DNA of 17,769 nucleotides from Thalassiosira profunda (taxonomy: Eukaryota; Bacillariophyta; Thalassiosirophyceae; Thalassiosirales; Thalassiosiraceae): NCBI GenBank assembly GCA_036939355.1, contig JALLAP010000790.1, positions 1 through 17,769 of the forward strand, in the 5' to 3' direction. This document shows positions 7,877 through 17,600 of this stretch, piece by piece. Positions within the stretch are counted from its first letter, which is position 1; each line of letters begins with the position of its first letter. The notes under the pieces are model-generated. The model was not told where the DNA came from. It did no database searches and was given only the letters and a program-made list of their open reading frames with translations. The position numbers were made by a program, and so were the translations under genes.

Positions 7877-10800
7877 TTAGCGTTGTATGTCAGAGAGGTG
7901 AGATTCCGATCCTCGCTGTTTCTTTGCATTCAGATTGCCGAGGTTCGACTCTGTTCCTTCCACTGCCCCGCCCAATGGATTGTTCCCATCATAAGAAGCT
8001 GCCCCTTGTTCCAGCAGAGTCAGTGTATCTGACTGAGCAACTCCTTCTTCCTTCTGATCTGCCCGAGGCGCAAACACCGATGCAGAATCTGCACCAACGC
8101 CCCCTCCGTTCATGATACCACCCCCTCCGGCACCCTGTGATTGGGAGCTCTCAAAGCTTTTGTAGTACTGCCGGTTAAGTGCTCTCATGAGAGACATGTT
8201 GCGCTCTCCCAGTGCTTCGATTGCCTCCGGCGTCGGATCCATGCCCATATCCAGCGCTTTCTCAAAGTGCAAGTTGATTTCGTGCTCGTCTACTCCACTC
8301 TGTTTCAGCGCAATGGCCAGCTCGTGGTGAGCGGATGGAGTCGATGAGGACTCGGGGAATGAAATGGCCCGAGTGTATTCCGTGATTGCGGTTTCTAGCT
8401 CCCCAAGGGACTGTAAGAAACAAACCGGAGTATTCGTGAGAAAGGGCAGGTCGCACGCGACGACACATCATGGGTCTGGCCTTACCGCATAGGCACGGCC
8501 CAGTAGGACGAGCAGCTCGACGTGGAGACTGTCCTCCATGTGCGCATTCTTCACTTTGCCGAACAAATCAACAACTCTCTTGGGGTCGTTTTCGTACTCC
8601 AACGCAATCTTTCCCAACTCAACGATGCTTGCGATGTGGTAGGGAGCCTCAGTATCGTTGCGCGAGGCTACGAACTCGTTGGCAACTTCGAATGCACGCC
8701 TTGCTTCAGCCCTTTTGTCTTCTTGATCGATGCCTTGCTTTGCAATCTCCGCCCCAACCTCAAAGTGAATGTCCGCCGCAAGAGCTGCAGTGTGGGCATA
8801 TGTGCTCAGCTGTTGCAGTGTCTTAAGCCGACCACTAGGCGCCGACTTGCATATCTGCACAGCTCGTCTCAGAATGTTTTCGCCAATGCCTCCAGCACCG
8901 GCCTTGGCCATTGGATCTATCTTTTCTTCCGATTGACTGAGTGCGACTTTTGTTGCGTTGCCGTATGCCAGGGCTGCAGTGTTGAGCTGCTTGCTCTTTC
9001 CCGCGCGCTCCAAAGCCGTGGCATAGCCAAGATGAGCATGGAGATGATCAGGTGCCTTCTTGATCACTTTCAAGAACTGCTTGGACGCCAAAGCATACTG
9101 CCCTTTGTCCAGGTAGGCGTCTGCCATTTTCATATAGCTCTTTGCAGTGGGGCTGGCATCAGTGGCAGAGAAGAGACAGGGTTAGCGAGTTGAGAGAGAG
9201 AGCGAGGGGCATGAAATGCGTTGGCACTCACGGGATTGGTTGTGGAGGAGCGAGAGTGGGTTCGAAGAGGCTGGGTAGCTCGGTGAGTTCCACGGTGGGT
9301 GCTTTTTCTTCCGCTGCTTCAGTGACATTGTCGCTGCTCTCGCTCTCGGGAGTCGTCATCTGGTTTACCGGTTGTTGTGTCGCATCCTCTTCTAGCGTTG
9401 GTTGGACATCGTCACTCTGTGCAGTCTCTCCTACAACTTCGTCAACGCCAGCAACTATCTCATTCTTGGATGGCAAAACTGGCTCACTTTGATCAGCGTG
9501 ATCAATTGGCGGGGGTTCCTCCTGAGTTTCGCCATCAAGCACTGTCGCGTGCTCGATCGGCTTTGTCGTCTTTATTGGTGCCGCATATTCTTTGATCGAT
9601 TCAGAGTCGCGCCGGCGAGGTGCATCCTGTACAAAGGCCTCCTGCTCTGGCTGCTGATAACCAAGCACGCGATGTTCATCTGCATATCCATGTGCGATCT
9701 GAGGACGACGCCCAAGCATCATCTCTTGCTCAAGAACCTTGTACCTCAGCTTTTCGAGCTCCAGTTTCAGCTGCAGCTCGCTGACGGCGAAGTCCTTTCG
9801 ATCCACAAACCCAGAAGCCTTCTCAGAGTGTTCATCAAACGAGTCGTCGTCTGCAGTTGCTTGGCGCGGGGATCCTTCCTCGGCCATTTTCTCCATCAGT
9901 GTTTCGAGGTACGCTGTGGCAGACTCGCTTTCTTCATCTGACGCGGCGACGCCGATCGCCTTCAAGGCGGCGTCGACTGCACCAGATGCATCCCCGGCTG
10001 AGGAACGCGCTCTTGCCAACGCGAGCAAGAGACGCGGTTGTTGTGGTCCGGCGGAGGTCGCCTTCTCCAACGCCGCGAGGGCATTTTGCATTTCTGAGTT
10101 TGCTCTCTTCATACCCCAGGGCGTGGATGGAAGGCTGGCGGCGTCATCTGTTTGTATTGGTTCAGCCACGTTCTCGACATCATCAACGTCATTTGCAGAG
10201 GTGGTAGTATCCTTGGCGTCCTCTTCTTCACCCGCCTCTACTGATGTTGCATTGCCATTTACCACAGTTGGCTCTTCCTCAGAAACTCCAGTCTGCGACA
10301 GCTCTGCCAAAGCGTTGGCATTCCACCGAGCGACCTTGTTGCGTATCGACGATTCCTCTCCGCGAAGCACTGTCTTGGGCTGCGCTCCGCTCATGATGTT
10401 GTGCGCCGTGTCTAGATTGTGTTGCACAGTCAAACACGCCTCTTCTCTGCGAGCGGACGGCGATGGGTCGGAACAAAGCTCAGAGGCAGCGCGCTCCAGC
10501 GTGATAACAGCACTCTCCACTCTCCCTATTTGCAACAGCGCGGCGCCATTGTTCGCCAGAAACGCCCCCGAGTTGGTCAGCGAATGGGGGGCATCAGATG
10601 TGAGCGATGCCGCCCAGTCCAAAAAGTGAGTAGTCTCTGCACCATTGGCGCTCGTCCCGTCGAGCGTGAGATAGCATGATCCCAGATTGTGCATTGACGC
10701 CGCATGAATCACCGTCAGGTCCTCTGTCTTTGCATCACCTGTCAACCGCACTGCCGCCTTGAGGTGCTGTATCGATTGAAATATGATCTGTCTGGAATTG

Positions 10801-11666
10801 GCATCGTCCGACTCCTCTAGCCCAATCAGCAGATACGAGAGGCCAAGCCCACTGCGCCCCGAGGGATTTGTAGGATCGACGGTGGCTGCAGCCTCGAAGC
10901 TCTCCTGGGCCTCTGCAAGATGCACCCCCTTCATCGCGGCCGAGCTAGCCGGAGAGGATGAAGACGCAAGCTGCGCCTCGCCCATGCATACCAGCGCTTC
11001 CGCTAGCAGATTCCTTTCGGCGGCGCTTGAAACTGATGCCGAAGATGCTAGAGACAACAATTCTTTCGTATCAGGTTTGCTTCCTCGCCCATCGATCATT
11101 GCGCGCACCGCCCCCTCGCACGCCCTCGACGAGCCGGCGGCGTCGTCGTACTCCCGCAAGAGGGTTCGGCCTGTTGTTATTCTTTCCTGCAGTTGCTCCA
11201 TCGGCAGCGGCTCCATCCCACCGCCAAAGGCAAGGAGGAATGACGCGGCCCACTGGCCCCATTCTCTAATGTAGGACGTCACGCCAGATTCTACATTGGA
11301 CAGTCGGGCAGATATTCCAGTTGCAATGTCCGTCGATCCTTCCTCGTTTGCCGAGTCGGCCAAAGAGGTGTGCATCAATACCAGACACAGGACGAGCAGG
11401 GTGGAGACAGCCGCAAACTTGACCGCCATCGTGGCGAATTCCCCCAGGCTGGGCGAGAGGGTCGACAGAGACCTCCTGTCTTTCGTGGCCGGGCTGCGCG
11501 GGTGTTGCAATGGCTGCGGCTTTGTCTCCTTGACGGGCGTCTGCGGAACAGCGTGCACTGATCGTCGGCCCTGCCCTTCCTCGGTCAAGCCGTGTTCCCT
11601 CCCGCCCCTTGCGTTGCCGCCGCTGACGGATTGCAGCGTGAGCAGCGGGTGCTCCCTCTCGCCCAT
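7877..11666 (-). CDS. Large TPR-repeat protein with signal peptide or signal anchor, unknown function
   Basis: Three exons are supported: 11666-9232, 9152-8486 and 8410-7877. The introns are 79 bp (9153-9231) and 75 bp (8411-8485). The total is 1211 residues from the ATG at 11666. A second in-frame ATG at 11429 (residue 80) starts MAVKFAAVSTLLVLCLVLMH, which looks like a cleavable signal peptide; use of this start gives 1132 residues. With the upstream start the same segment would be a type II anchor. Two TPR-like helical regions are visible, one N-terminal and one C-terminal (for example MKMADAYLDKGQYALASKQF, about 819-838, and the exon 3 start SLGELETAITEYTRAI). An acidic Ser/Thr/Glu-rich linker (about 480-560) and a short coiled coil (ELQLKLELEKLRYKVLEQEM) lie between them. 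TPRs are protein-binding scaffolds, so a secretory-pathway or membrane adaptor is plausible. I recognise no specific family. Confidence 0.75.
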
Positions 11667-11973
11667 CAACGACGGTGCATGTGTGGCGTCTGCCTGATAA
11701 TAGCAATTTTCCGTCGCGTCTCTCTTATGCTAGGCACGGCCGTTTCACTCTAGCTTCTGCAACCTGTCCGTGCTGCCACGCGCCCGACGGGAGTTTGCGG
11801 TATGGCGTGGGCCGCGGGAGAGGAGAGGGGCCGGGTGAGCCTGAAGAAGTGGGAGGGAGGAGGAGAAGGGAGAAGGGAGTCAAGCTACACGTGGAGGCGG
11901 AGAAGGAGAGGAGGGGAGGCTTCCTCCTTCCTCCCATCACCCCTCTCACACATCATCCAGTGAGCCTCTTGCA
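11667..11973. promoter_or_regulatory. Divergent promoter region with polypurine tract and G-box
   Basis: This 307-bp gap lies between the upstream TPR ATG and the methyltransferase ATG. About 11815-11925 is strongly A/G-rich on the plus strand. The palindrome CACGTG, a G-box/E-box core, lies at 11888-11893, about 80 bp before the methyltransferase ATG. If the TPR protein starts at 11429, its 5' leader extends further left. No gene was seen here. Confidence 0.4.
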
Positions 11974-12843
11974 ATGTTCGTCCTATTGACCGCCCGCCCC
12001 CTCCTCTTCCCATTGTCGCTCCTGCTCTCACTCTCCATAACGTCAGCCTACACCATCCTCGGCGGCCTCGGCGACGATACAAGAAAGGATACCGACGATG
12101 CCAATGACGGATTCGCCACCGAGACGCTCCGCCACTTTTCGCCGCCCCGCACCGTCAAACTGCGCACCCAAAGCCACGAGGCTTCTGGCCGGGTGTCAAT
12201 GGCGGGCACATTGTGGGAGGCGTCGCCCCTGTTGGCAGATTTCGTCACCAACCCCGCCTGTCCGCTAGAGGCCTTTCAGCGGATGAGGGTGCACGAGGAT
12301 ACCAATCCGGGTAGATTGCAGGTGCAGCCGTCGACGGTAGTCGAATTAGGGAGCGGGGTGGGACTGGCATCGCTGGCGGCCGCCTTTCTGGGGTGCCGGG
12401 TCTATGCCACGGACGGTTCACCGTCGTCGATTCGGTTGTTGCAAGAGAACTTCGAGAGGTATGCAACTGATTGTCCCGTTCTACCTCGGGCGTCAATGTT
12501 GGAATGGGGTGATGAAAAGGCTGCAGAGTCGCTGTTGCAAAAGGAACCGCCGGATGTAATCATGGCTTCAGATGTTGTATATGCTCACAGCGCGAGAGAG
12601 GAGCTTTCCAAGACGATACGACACCTGTGCCCTAGGGGGCACTTGCACGGACGAGTGATCATTGCCCATCGATGGAGATCGGACACGGCAGACGAGGAAT
12701 CGTTCTTCAAGTCTTTTGACAAGGACTTTGAGAGGGAAGAGGTGGGGATGGAGTTTCTGCCGGAGGACGCGTACTACCGCACGAGGAGTATGATCGACAT
12801 GAAACTTCCGGTCTCTATTTTCGAGATGAAGCGGAAAGGATAG
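11974..12843 (+). CDS. METTL21/MTF16-type methyltransferase with N-terminal signal sequence
   Basis: This single-exon gene encodes 289 residues. The N-terminal 25 residues are a hydrophobic signal sequence ending near SITSA. Residues about 75-285 form a class I SAM-dependent methyltransferase: GTLWEASPLLADFV (about 78-91), motif I VVELGSGVGLASLAA (122-136), acidic Asp147 after strand 2 (YATDGS), LEWGD (176-180), and SDVVY (199-203), which contains the DxxY signature of family 16. Members of this family mostly methylate lysines of translation factors and chaperones. The substrate here is unknown. The signal sequence implies ER, secretory or plastid delivery; tyrosine at +1 after the predicted cleavage is a weak but recorded variant of the plastid motif. 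The start is the first ATG in frame. Confidence 0.88.
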   Translation: MFVLLTARPLLFPLSLLLSLSITSAYTILGGLGDDTRKDTDDANDGFATETLRHFSPPRTVKLRTQSHEASGRVSMAGTLWEASPLLADFVTNPACPLEAFQRMRVHEDTNPGRLQVQPSTVVELGSGVGLASLAAAFLGCRVYATDGSPSSIRLLQENFERYATDCPVLPRASMLEWGDEKAAESLLQKEPPDVIMASDVVYAHSAREELSKTIRHLCPRGHLHGRVIIAHRWRSDTADEESFFKSFDKDFEREEVGMEFLPEDAYYRTRSMIDMKLPVSIFEMKRKG

Positions 12844-13297
12844 ACGCTCTTGCTCTATTCAAGGCATCGACCCTGCAATTGCTTCATCCTTTTGCTTTTG
12901 CATCGGGATTTCGATTTCTCCATCCTCCGCAGGGTTTGAGGAGAGCTCCCCGCCCCCTCGCCCAGACTCGTCTCTCAACTCTCCTCCCCCACGCGACAAA
13001 CGCATTTACTAATTCCGCCTACCGTTCCTACTTACATGTCATTTTATACAAAGGGATCAGTATTAAATTTGGCGCGTCAAATTGGGCGGGCGGAGAGCTG
13101 ATTTTCCGCCCTGGCGCCTCTCCGCCGCCTCCTGTCAACCTCCTCTCCAATCCTCCTCCGCCTCCTCACGCCGCCTCCTCTCTCGTGGTCTTCCCCATAA
13201 CCGACCTCGCTCTCTTCGTGGACCCCTTCCTGGCGCCGCGGATCGGTCTCGGCTTTCATCTTGTGTGTATCAACGCCAAACGCGCCGCTCACCAGAT
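12844..13297. promoter_or_regulatory. Intergenic region with E2F-like pair and pyrimidine-rich leader
   Basis: These 454 bp separate two plus-strand genes. After the methyltransferase 3' end there is an A/T-rich core (about 13035-13082). It is followed by two similar words in tandem, AAATTTGGCGCG (13065-13076) and AAATTGGGCGGG (13079-13090). The first contains the E2F consensus TTTGGCGC at 13068-13075. From about 13104 to 13204 the plus strand is C/T-rich and is probably 5' leader of the next gene. No ATG-started ORF of note was seen. Confidence 0.45.
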
Positions 13298-14404
13298 ATG
13301 ATGGACGCGATAGTGCAACTGTTGCGCAACTCCCTCTGCACCGCCAAGAACTTCAACTTCCTCGGCGACACCTTCCTCTACGATGCCAAGGTAACGGCGC
13401 AGTATTACACCCTCCCGCCCCCGCTCGATGAAACGACGCCGCTCGAACTGCTGATCGCGGTGACGCAACTTTACGCCTGCGTGTCCCTTTCGCTCGCCGG
13501 ATATCGCATGATCTCGGGGGCAGGCGTGGCCAAGTTGCAGGTCATCACCCGGCTGGTGAACTTGCGGGCCGCCGAGAAAAAAGGCAAGAAAGAGGAGAAG
13601 AATGTGACGGCGGCGAAGAGCCTGATCAACACCAGCCTCCTCGAGGAGAGCGACGCGTCGTCCCGCTCCTTCATCGTGGGCGTGAACATCTTCGCCCTCG
13701 GCGTCGCCTTCTTCTGGTTGTTTGCCAATTCGCTGCACATCACGAGCACGGATTGGATCGGGGGCGTCGAGGGATTGATCTATGCCCTGGCCGTGATGGA
13801 AGTCAACCTACTGGTATTTTTGTACTACATGTTTTTGGATGCTGGCGCCGCCGTGCGCAAGTCCTTTCGTATGAAGACGTTCGCTTATGAGATTGCTTCG
13901 GCGAAGAAGCTGTCAGATATTGATATGGAATACATCACTGTGGAGCAATACGGCTGGCTTGTTGGCGGGTGGGCGCCCTTTTGGGCGGAGGGGGCGACCA
14001 CCGACGCGGCCGCCGAGGAAACGATTCTGAAAAAGGAAGAAGAGGGGATTGCGTCAAAGCTGGCTGCCTTTTCCAAGAAGATCGATTCGGACGTCGTCGA
14101 TAGGATCAACGCGCAGGCGAGACTGTCTTTGTTCGAGGGATATCGAGAGTACCTCTACTTGGTCCTCAATTTCTTCGCCTTTTACGGATACCTCGTATGC
14201 ATCGTCGTGTTCTACTATCAGGACGAGGGAGCCCAGCCAGAGTACATTCGGGCAATGATGGGGTGGATGCCGAATGCGGACGCAGATTGGCTGGGGAACG
14301 CGGTGGGAGATTTTATGTGGACTGTCGAGCCAGTGATCATCTTGGGATCACCTTTGATCATGAACTCGATGTCGCCCAAGGGGAAGAAGGAGAAGGTGGC
14401 ATGA
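13298..14404 (+). CDS. Multi-pass membrane protein, unrecognised family
   Basis: This single-exon gene encodes 368 residues, starting at the first ATG of two in tandem (13298 and 13301). The frame is open further upstream but has no ATG. About five hydrophobic segments are visible: near residues 50-70 (LELLIAVTQLYACVSLSLAG), 126-148 (VGVNIFALGVAFFWLFANSL), 155-180 (IYALAVMEVNLLVFLYYMFL), 285-308 (LYLVLNFFAFYGYLVCIVVF) and 340-360 (WTVEPVIILGSPLIMNSM). A lysine-rich cytosolic-type loop (AAEKKGKKEEKN) follows the first segment, and the C-terminus is basic (SPKGKKEKVA). A charged loop of about 100 residues lies between segments 3 and 4. No transporter, channel or enzyme signature is recognisable. 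It has no obvious signal peptide or plastid motif. Confidence 0.8.
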   Translation: MMDAIVQLLRNSLCTAKNFNFLGDTFLYDAKVTAQYYTLPPPLDETTPLELLIAVTQLYACVSLSLAGYRMISGAGVAKLQVITRLVNLRAAEKKGKKEEKNVTAAKSLINTSLLEESDASSRSFIVGVNIFALGVAFFWLFANSLHITSTDWIGGVEGLIYALAVMEVNLLVFLYYMFLDAGAAVRKSFRMKTFAYEIASAKKLSDIDMEYITVEQYGWLVGGWAPFWAEGATTDAAAEETILKKEEEGIASKLAAFSKKIDSDVVDRINAQARLSLFEGYREYLYLVLNFFAFYGYLVCIVVFYYQDEGAQPEYIRAMMGWMPNADADWLGNAVGDFMWTVEPVIILGSPLIMNSMSPKGKKEKVA

Positions 14405-14610
14405 GCAGTGCTTTGCTCATTTGCATTGTGCGTAGGTTGTATAGCGCTAGTTATTTCGTGCAATCCTCGTCGCCTTCGATCGAGTTGCTTTGTCTTGCAC
14501 GCGGCTGCGCAGGGACAAGCGAATCCTTCGCATTCAGGGTAAGGTGAACTCAGAATATATGAAGAGCTAGGCCGACGAGTTCAGTGATCCAATCACTGAA
14601 CTCTGCCGAC
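14405..14610. other. Convergent intergenic region with strong hairpin
   Basis: These 206 bp lie between the stop codons of the membrane-protein gene (plus) and MSH4 (minus). Apart from the hairpin at 14577-14603, nothing was recognised. Confidence 0.6.
14577..14603. terminator. Perfect 12-bp stem with 3-nt loop at the convergent 3' ends
   Basis: GAGTTCAGTGAT (14577-14588) and ATCACTGAACTC (14592-14603) are exact reverse complements with loop CCA. The stem starts 8 bp beyond the MSH4 stop codon. A GCCGAC word flanks it on each side (14571-14576 and 14605-14610, the second ending at the MSH4 stop). It may act in 3'-end formation or as an mRNA 3' hairpin for one or both genes. It does not match the animal histone stem-loop and has no bacterial-type U-tract. 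Function is inferred. Confidence 0.4.
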
Positions 14611-17600
14611 TCAACTGGTGCTCATGCTACTTTTGGAAGTGGTGGAAGAAGAGCTATCGCTGCTTCCGCTCGACGAAGTGCTCGAGTCGTCGCTGCTGTC
14701 ATCACTGCCAGAGCTCGAGTCGCTGCTGGACGACGAACTGCTTGGCGTGTCTTCCGACGGTTTTCGGACCACGGGTTGAGCGCCAGCTCCAAGAGGAAGT
14801 GTCATCTTTGCCTCTTGTGGCCGAGCCACTTCTTTTCCAGTTGCATCGGGCTTTGTGCTTTCTCCTGGCAATTTCTCCTCAAGCACGTTTGGTGCAATGG
14901 TATCTGATGCTTTCCTCGCGTTGTTTTGGAGCTCTGGCGCCGTCTCCTCCTCGTTCCCATCATCATCCTCGTCGCTGCTGTCACTACCAGAAGAAGACGA
15001 ACTACTGCTACAGTCCTGCAGTTGGAAACCTGCCATCCCCGGAGCTGCTGCTGCAGCTTCAAGAGGAGCCCCCTTCATCTCGACGTCTTCTTTCGCTCTC
15101 TTGAGACCCTCCTCGGCTTGGCTGGGCACTCTGTCCTCCTCCGCTGCAACTGCTGAGTCGTCTTTACGAGCACTGGAGCAATCTTCTCGCGCGGCTACAG
15201 GCCTGGGCGCAAAAGGGAGCGGAACTGAGCTCTGCTCCTCCACGTTGAGCAACAGGTTCCGGATCATCCGTACCAGGGATTCATCTCCTGAAGAAGAGGG
15301 AATAAGCCTCTCGCGAAGCTCTTCCAGATAGTTCCGCTTCGCTTCCTTGCTCAGCCTCCCCTCGCCCTCTTTCATCGCAGCGAGGTGCTTGGCGACGTCG
15401 CAGAGGACGTTGTGGGCCTTGCGCCGGCTCTCTGCAAAGTTTTGGCTCTCTCCTCTGGGATCTGCTGAGCACACCTCTTCTCCGGGCATATTGCGCTTCA
15501 CCTCCGCCCGAATCCTGCGGGCGTTCCGAACGGCATCGTCTGGCCATCCGCACGTGCTCGCCATCTCCACGCCGTAGTCGCCAGCGGACCGGCAAGGCCC
15601 TGGCAAGATCTTGTGGGTATAGCTGATGCTTCCCGAGCCAGAGCCAGTGCCCGACGAGATCTGCGAGCCGAGGTGCTGGTTTTGGACGTTGGGGTAGACC
15701 TCTGCAAGCTTGGAGATCTGTGGATAGTGCGTGACGAAGAAGGTCAGTGCTCGCTTGGTGAGCAGGTGCTCGGATACGGCCCACGCCACGGCGACGCCAT
15801 CCTCGTTGCTCGTGGCCCTGCCCAGCTCGTCGAGCAGAAAGAGGGACCTGTCGGTTGTGGAATTGCAAATGAAGGCCGTCTCCTTCATCTCCAAGAGGAA
15901 CGTGGATATGTTGTGCTCCTGATCGTCCGCCGTGCCGATGCGAGTGCAGATCTGGTCGCGAATCGGCAGGAGGGCCTCGTCGGCCGGAACGTAGCTTCCG
16001 CAGTGAGCCAGTATCACAATGAGGGCAATCTGCTTTAGGTACGTGGACTTGCCACTGCCGTTGATGCCCGTAATAACGGTAAAGTTCTGCAGCGACGAAG
16101 AGTATGTGTCGTTTGGCACAAAGTCGCCTCCGTTAACGGACGAGCCCGCTCCAGTCGAGCCCACGTCGATGGCGTATCGGCCATTCCGAATGGCCATCGC
16201 GCCACCGCCTCCCGCCTCCTGGTCTGGGTCCGTGCCTCGATCCGAGAGCACCGGTCGACACCAGGGAAGCCTGCTGCTCGCCACGTTGTCCGCAAAGCAG
16301 TGACACAAGTCCAGCAATGCAATGGCATCCGAGAGCGAGGCAATGCAGTCGTAGTTGTCTCTCGCCACCTGCAGCACCTCCTGGATGCGACTGTGCGTCA
16401 TCAAAAGGAGGTCTTGCACGTTCTCCTGCGCTCTGCTGTTGAGTGAATACACCTCTTCCGTGGTGCAGTGAATGTACCGGCCGTTTTTTACTGGCTGAAT
16501 GAACACCTCTGGCAGATCCAGGCCCAAGTCGGCCGACACCGACAGATAGTAGCCGCGGCTCGCCGTCTCTCGAACCTGCACAGTGATGTCGTAACTTTCC
16601 GAGTACTCGTCGGCGAGCCGGTAAATATCGTCCACGTTGGCCAGGAACGCTTTGCGAAGCACGTCCATCATCCCGTCCGTCTCGGGCCTCAGCGCAAAGC
16701 ACTCCTGATGCCGCATCGCATGGCTGCTCTTGCTGTACGACGTGCTCTCGGTGAAGATGTTGGACACGGCGTCGAGGACCCTGGACAACGCTNTGGCTGC
16801 TCTTGCTGTACGACGTGCTCTCGGTGAAGATGTTGGACACGGCGTCGAGGACCCTGGACAACGCTGGCTGTCGCATGGCAATCAGAATCGCCCGGAGAAG
16901 CTGGTGGCGCGTCCGCTTGTTGGGCGACATCCTCGCTCCTCCGTTGCTCTTCCTCGAATTTGTCCCCAGGCCAATTTGGAGGCTGCTCCGGTCCGACGCA
17001 GGGGTCCTGTCGCCCATCATTGTATCATCTGTGCCCTCGCCGGTCAAATCGACCGTGTTCGACCCATCCTCGTGCCGCGAGGTCTCGCTCTCCACCACAG
17101 TGGTCGACTCGTCTTCGTCTCTGCTGTCGCTGTTGCTCCGGCGTCTCTGCTGCGCAGCGCTGGTCGCGCCGCTCCTCGACGATTGCATGTCCCGTTCGTC
17201 CAGCTCCTTGAGCTGGACCTGCAACACATGGGCAAAGGAGGGTATCACGCTCAGCGTGCTCTTGATGCATACTAGTGCTGAGATGCCCTTGCTCGCCATC
17301 CGCGCCGTGACCGAGCCCCTCTCGGCGTTGCCAAACAGCGCCCCGTTGCCACTGTTGTCGAACCGCTTGCGAGGGGCCAGTGCCACGTGCGAGAGCATCT
17401 TGTCCACGTCGGGCAGGCCCTCGAGGTGCTCCATCACGGCATAAAAGAACTCCTCGTCCTCAAGCAACGAATCCACGAGGTCCAGGCGTGCGTTGATCGT
17501 GTCGAGCCTCGTGGGCGGCGCCATGAGGTTCGTTCGAAGCAACCGCCCGCCCACCGACGTTTTGGTGCAGTCGATAGTGCCCACCAGGCTGTTGGCCGTC

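Noticed and set aside
13082..13297. In-frame upstream extension of the membrane-protein gene
   Set aside because: It has no ATG and consists of the C/T-rich leader; the first ATG at 13298 has a normal N-terminus after it.
12879..13301. 140-residue plus-strand open frame before the membrane-protein gene
   Set aside because: It starts at a TTG, not an ATG, and its composition follows the C/T-rich leader.
14742..15331. Several plus-strand frames opposite the MSH4 tail
   Set aside because: They arise because the serine-rich tail codons leave the opposite strand open; they have no domain content.
2175..16865. The three 72-bp repeats as real tandem duplications or pseudogene frameshifts
   Set aside because: Exactly the same copy length and a single N at three unrelated loci, each restored to an intact frame by counting one copy, is far better explained by assembly.
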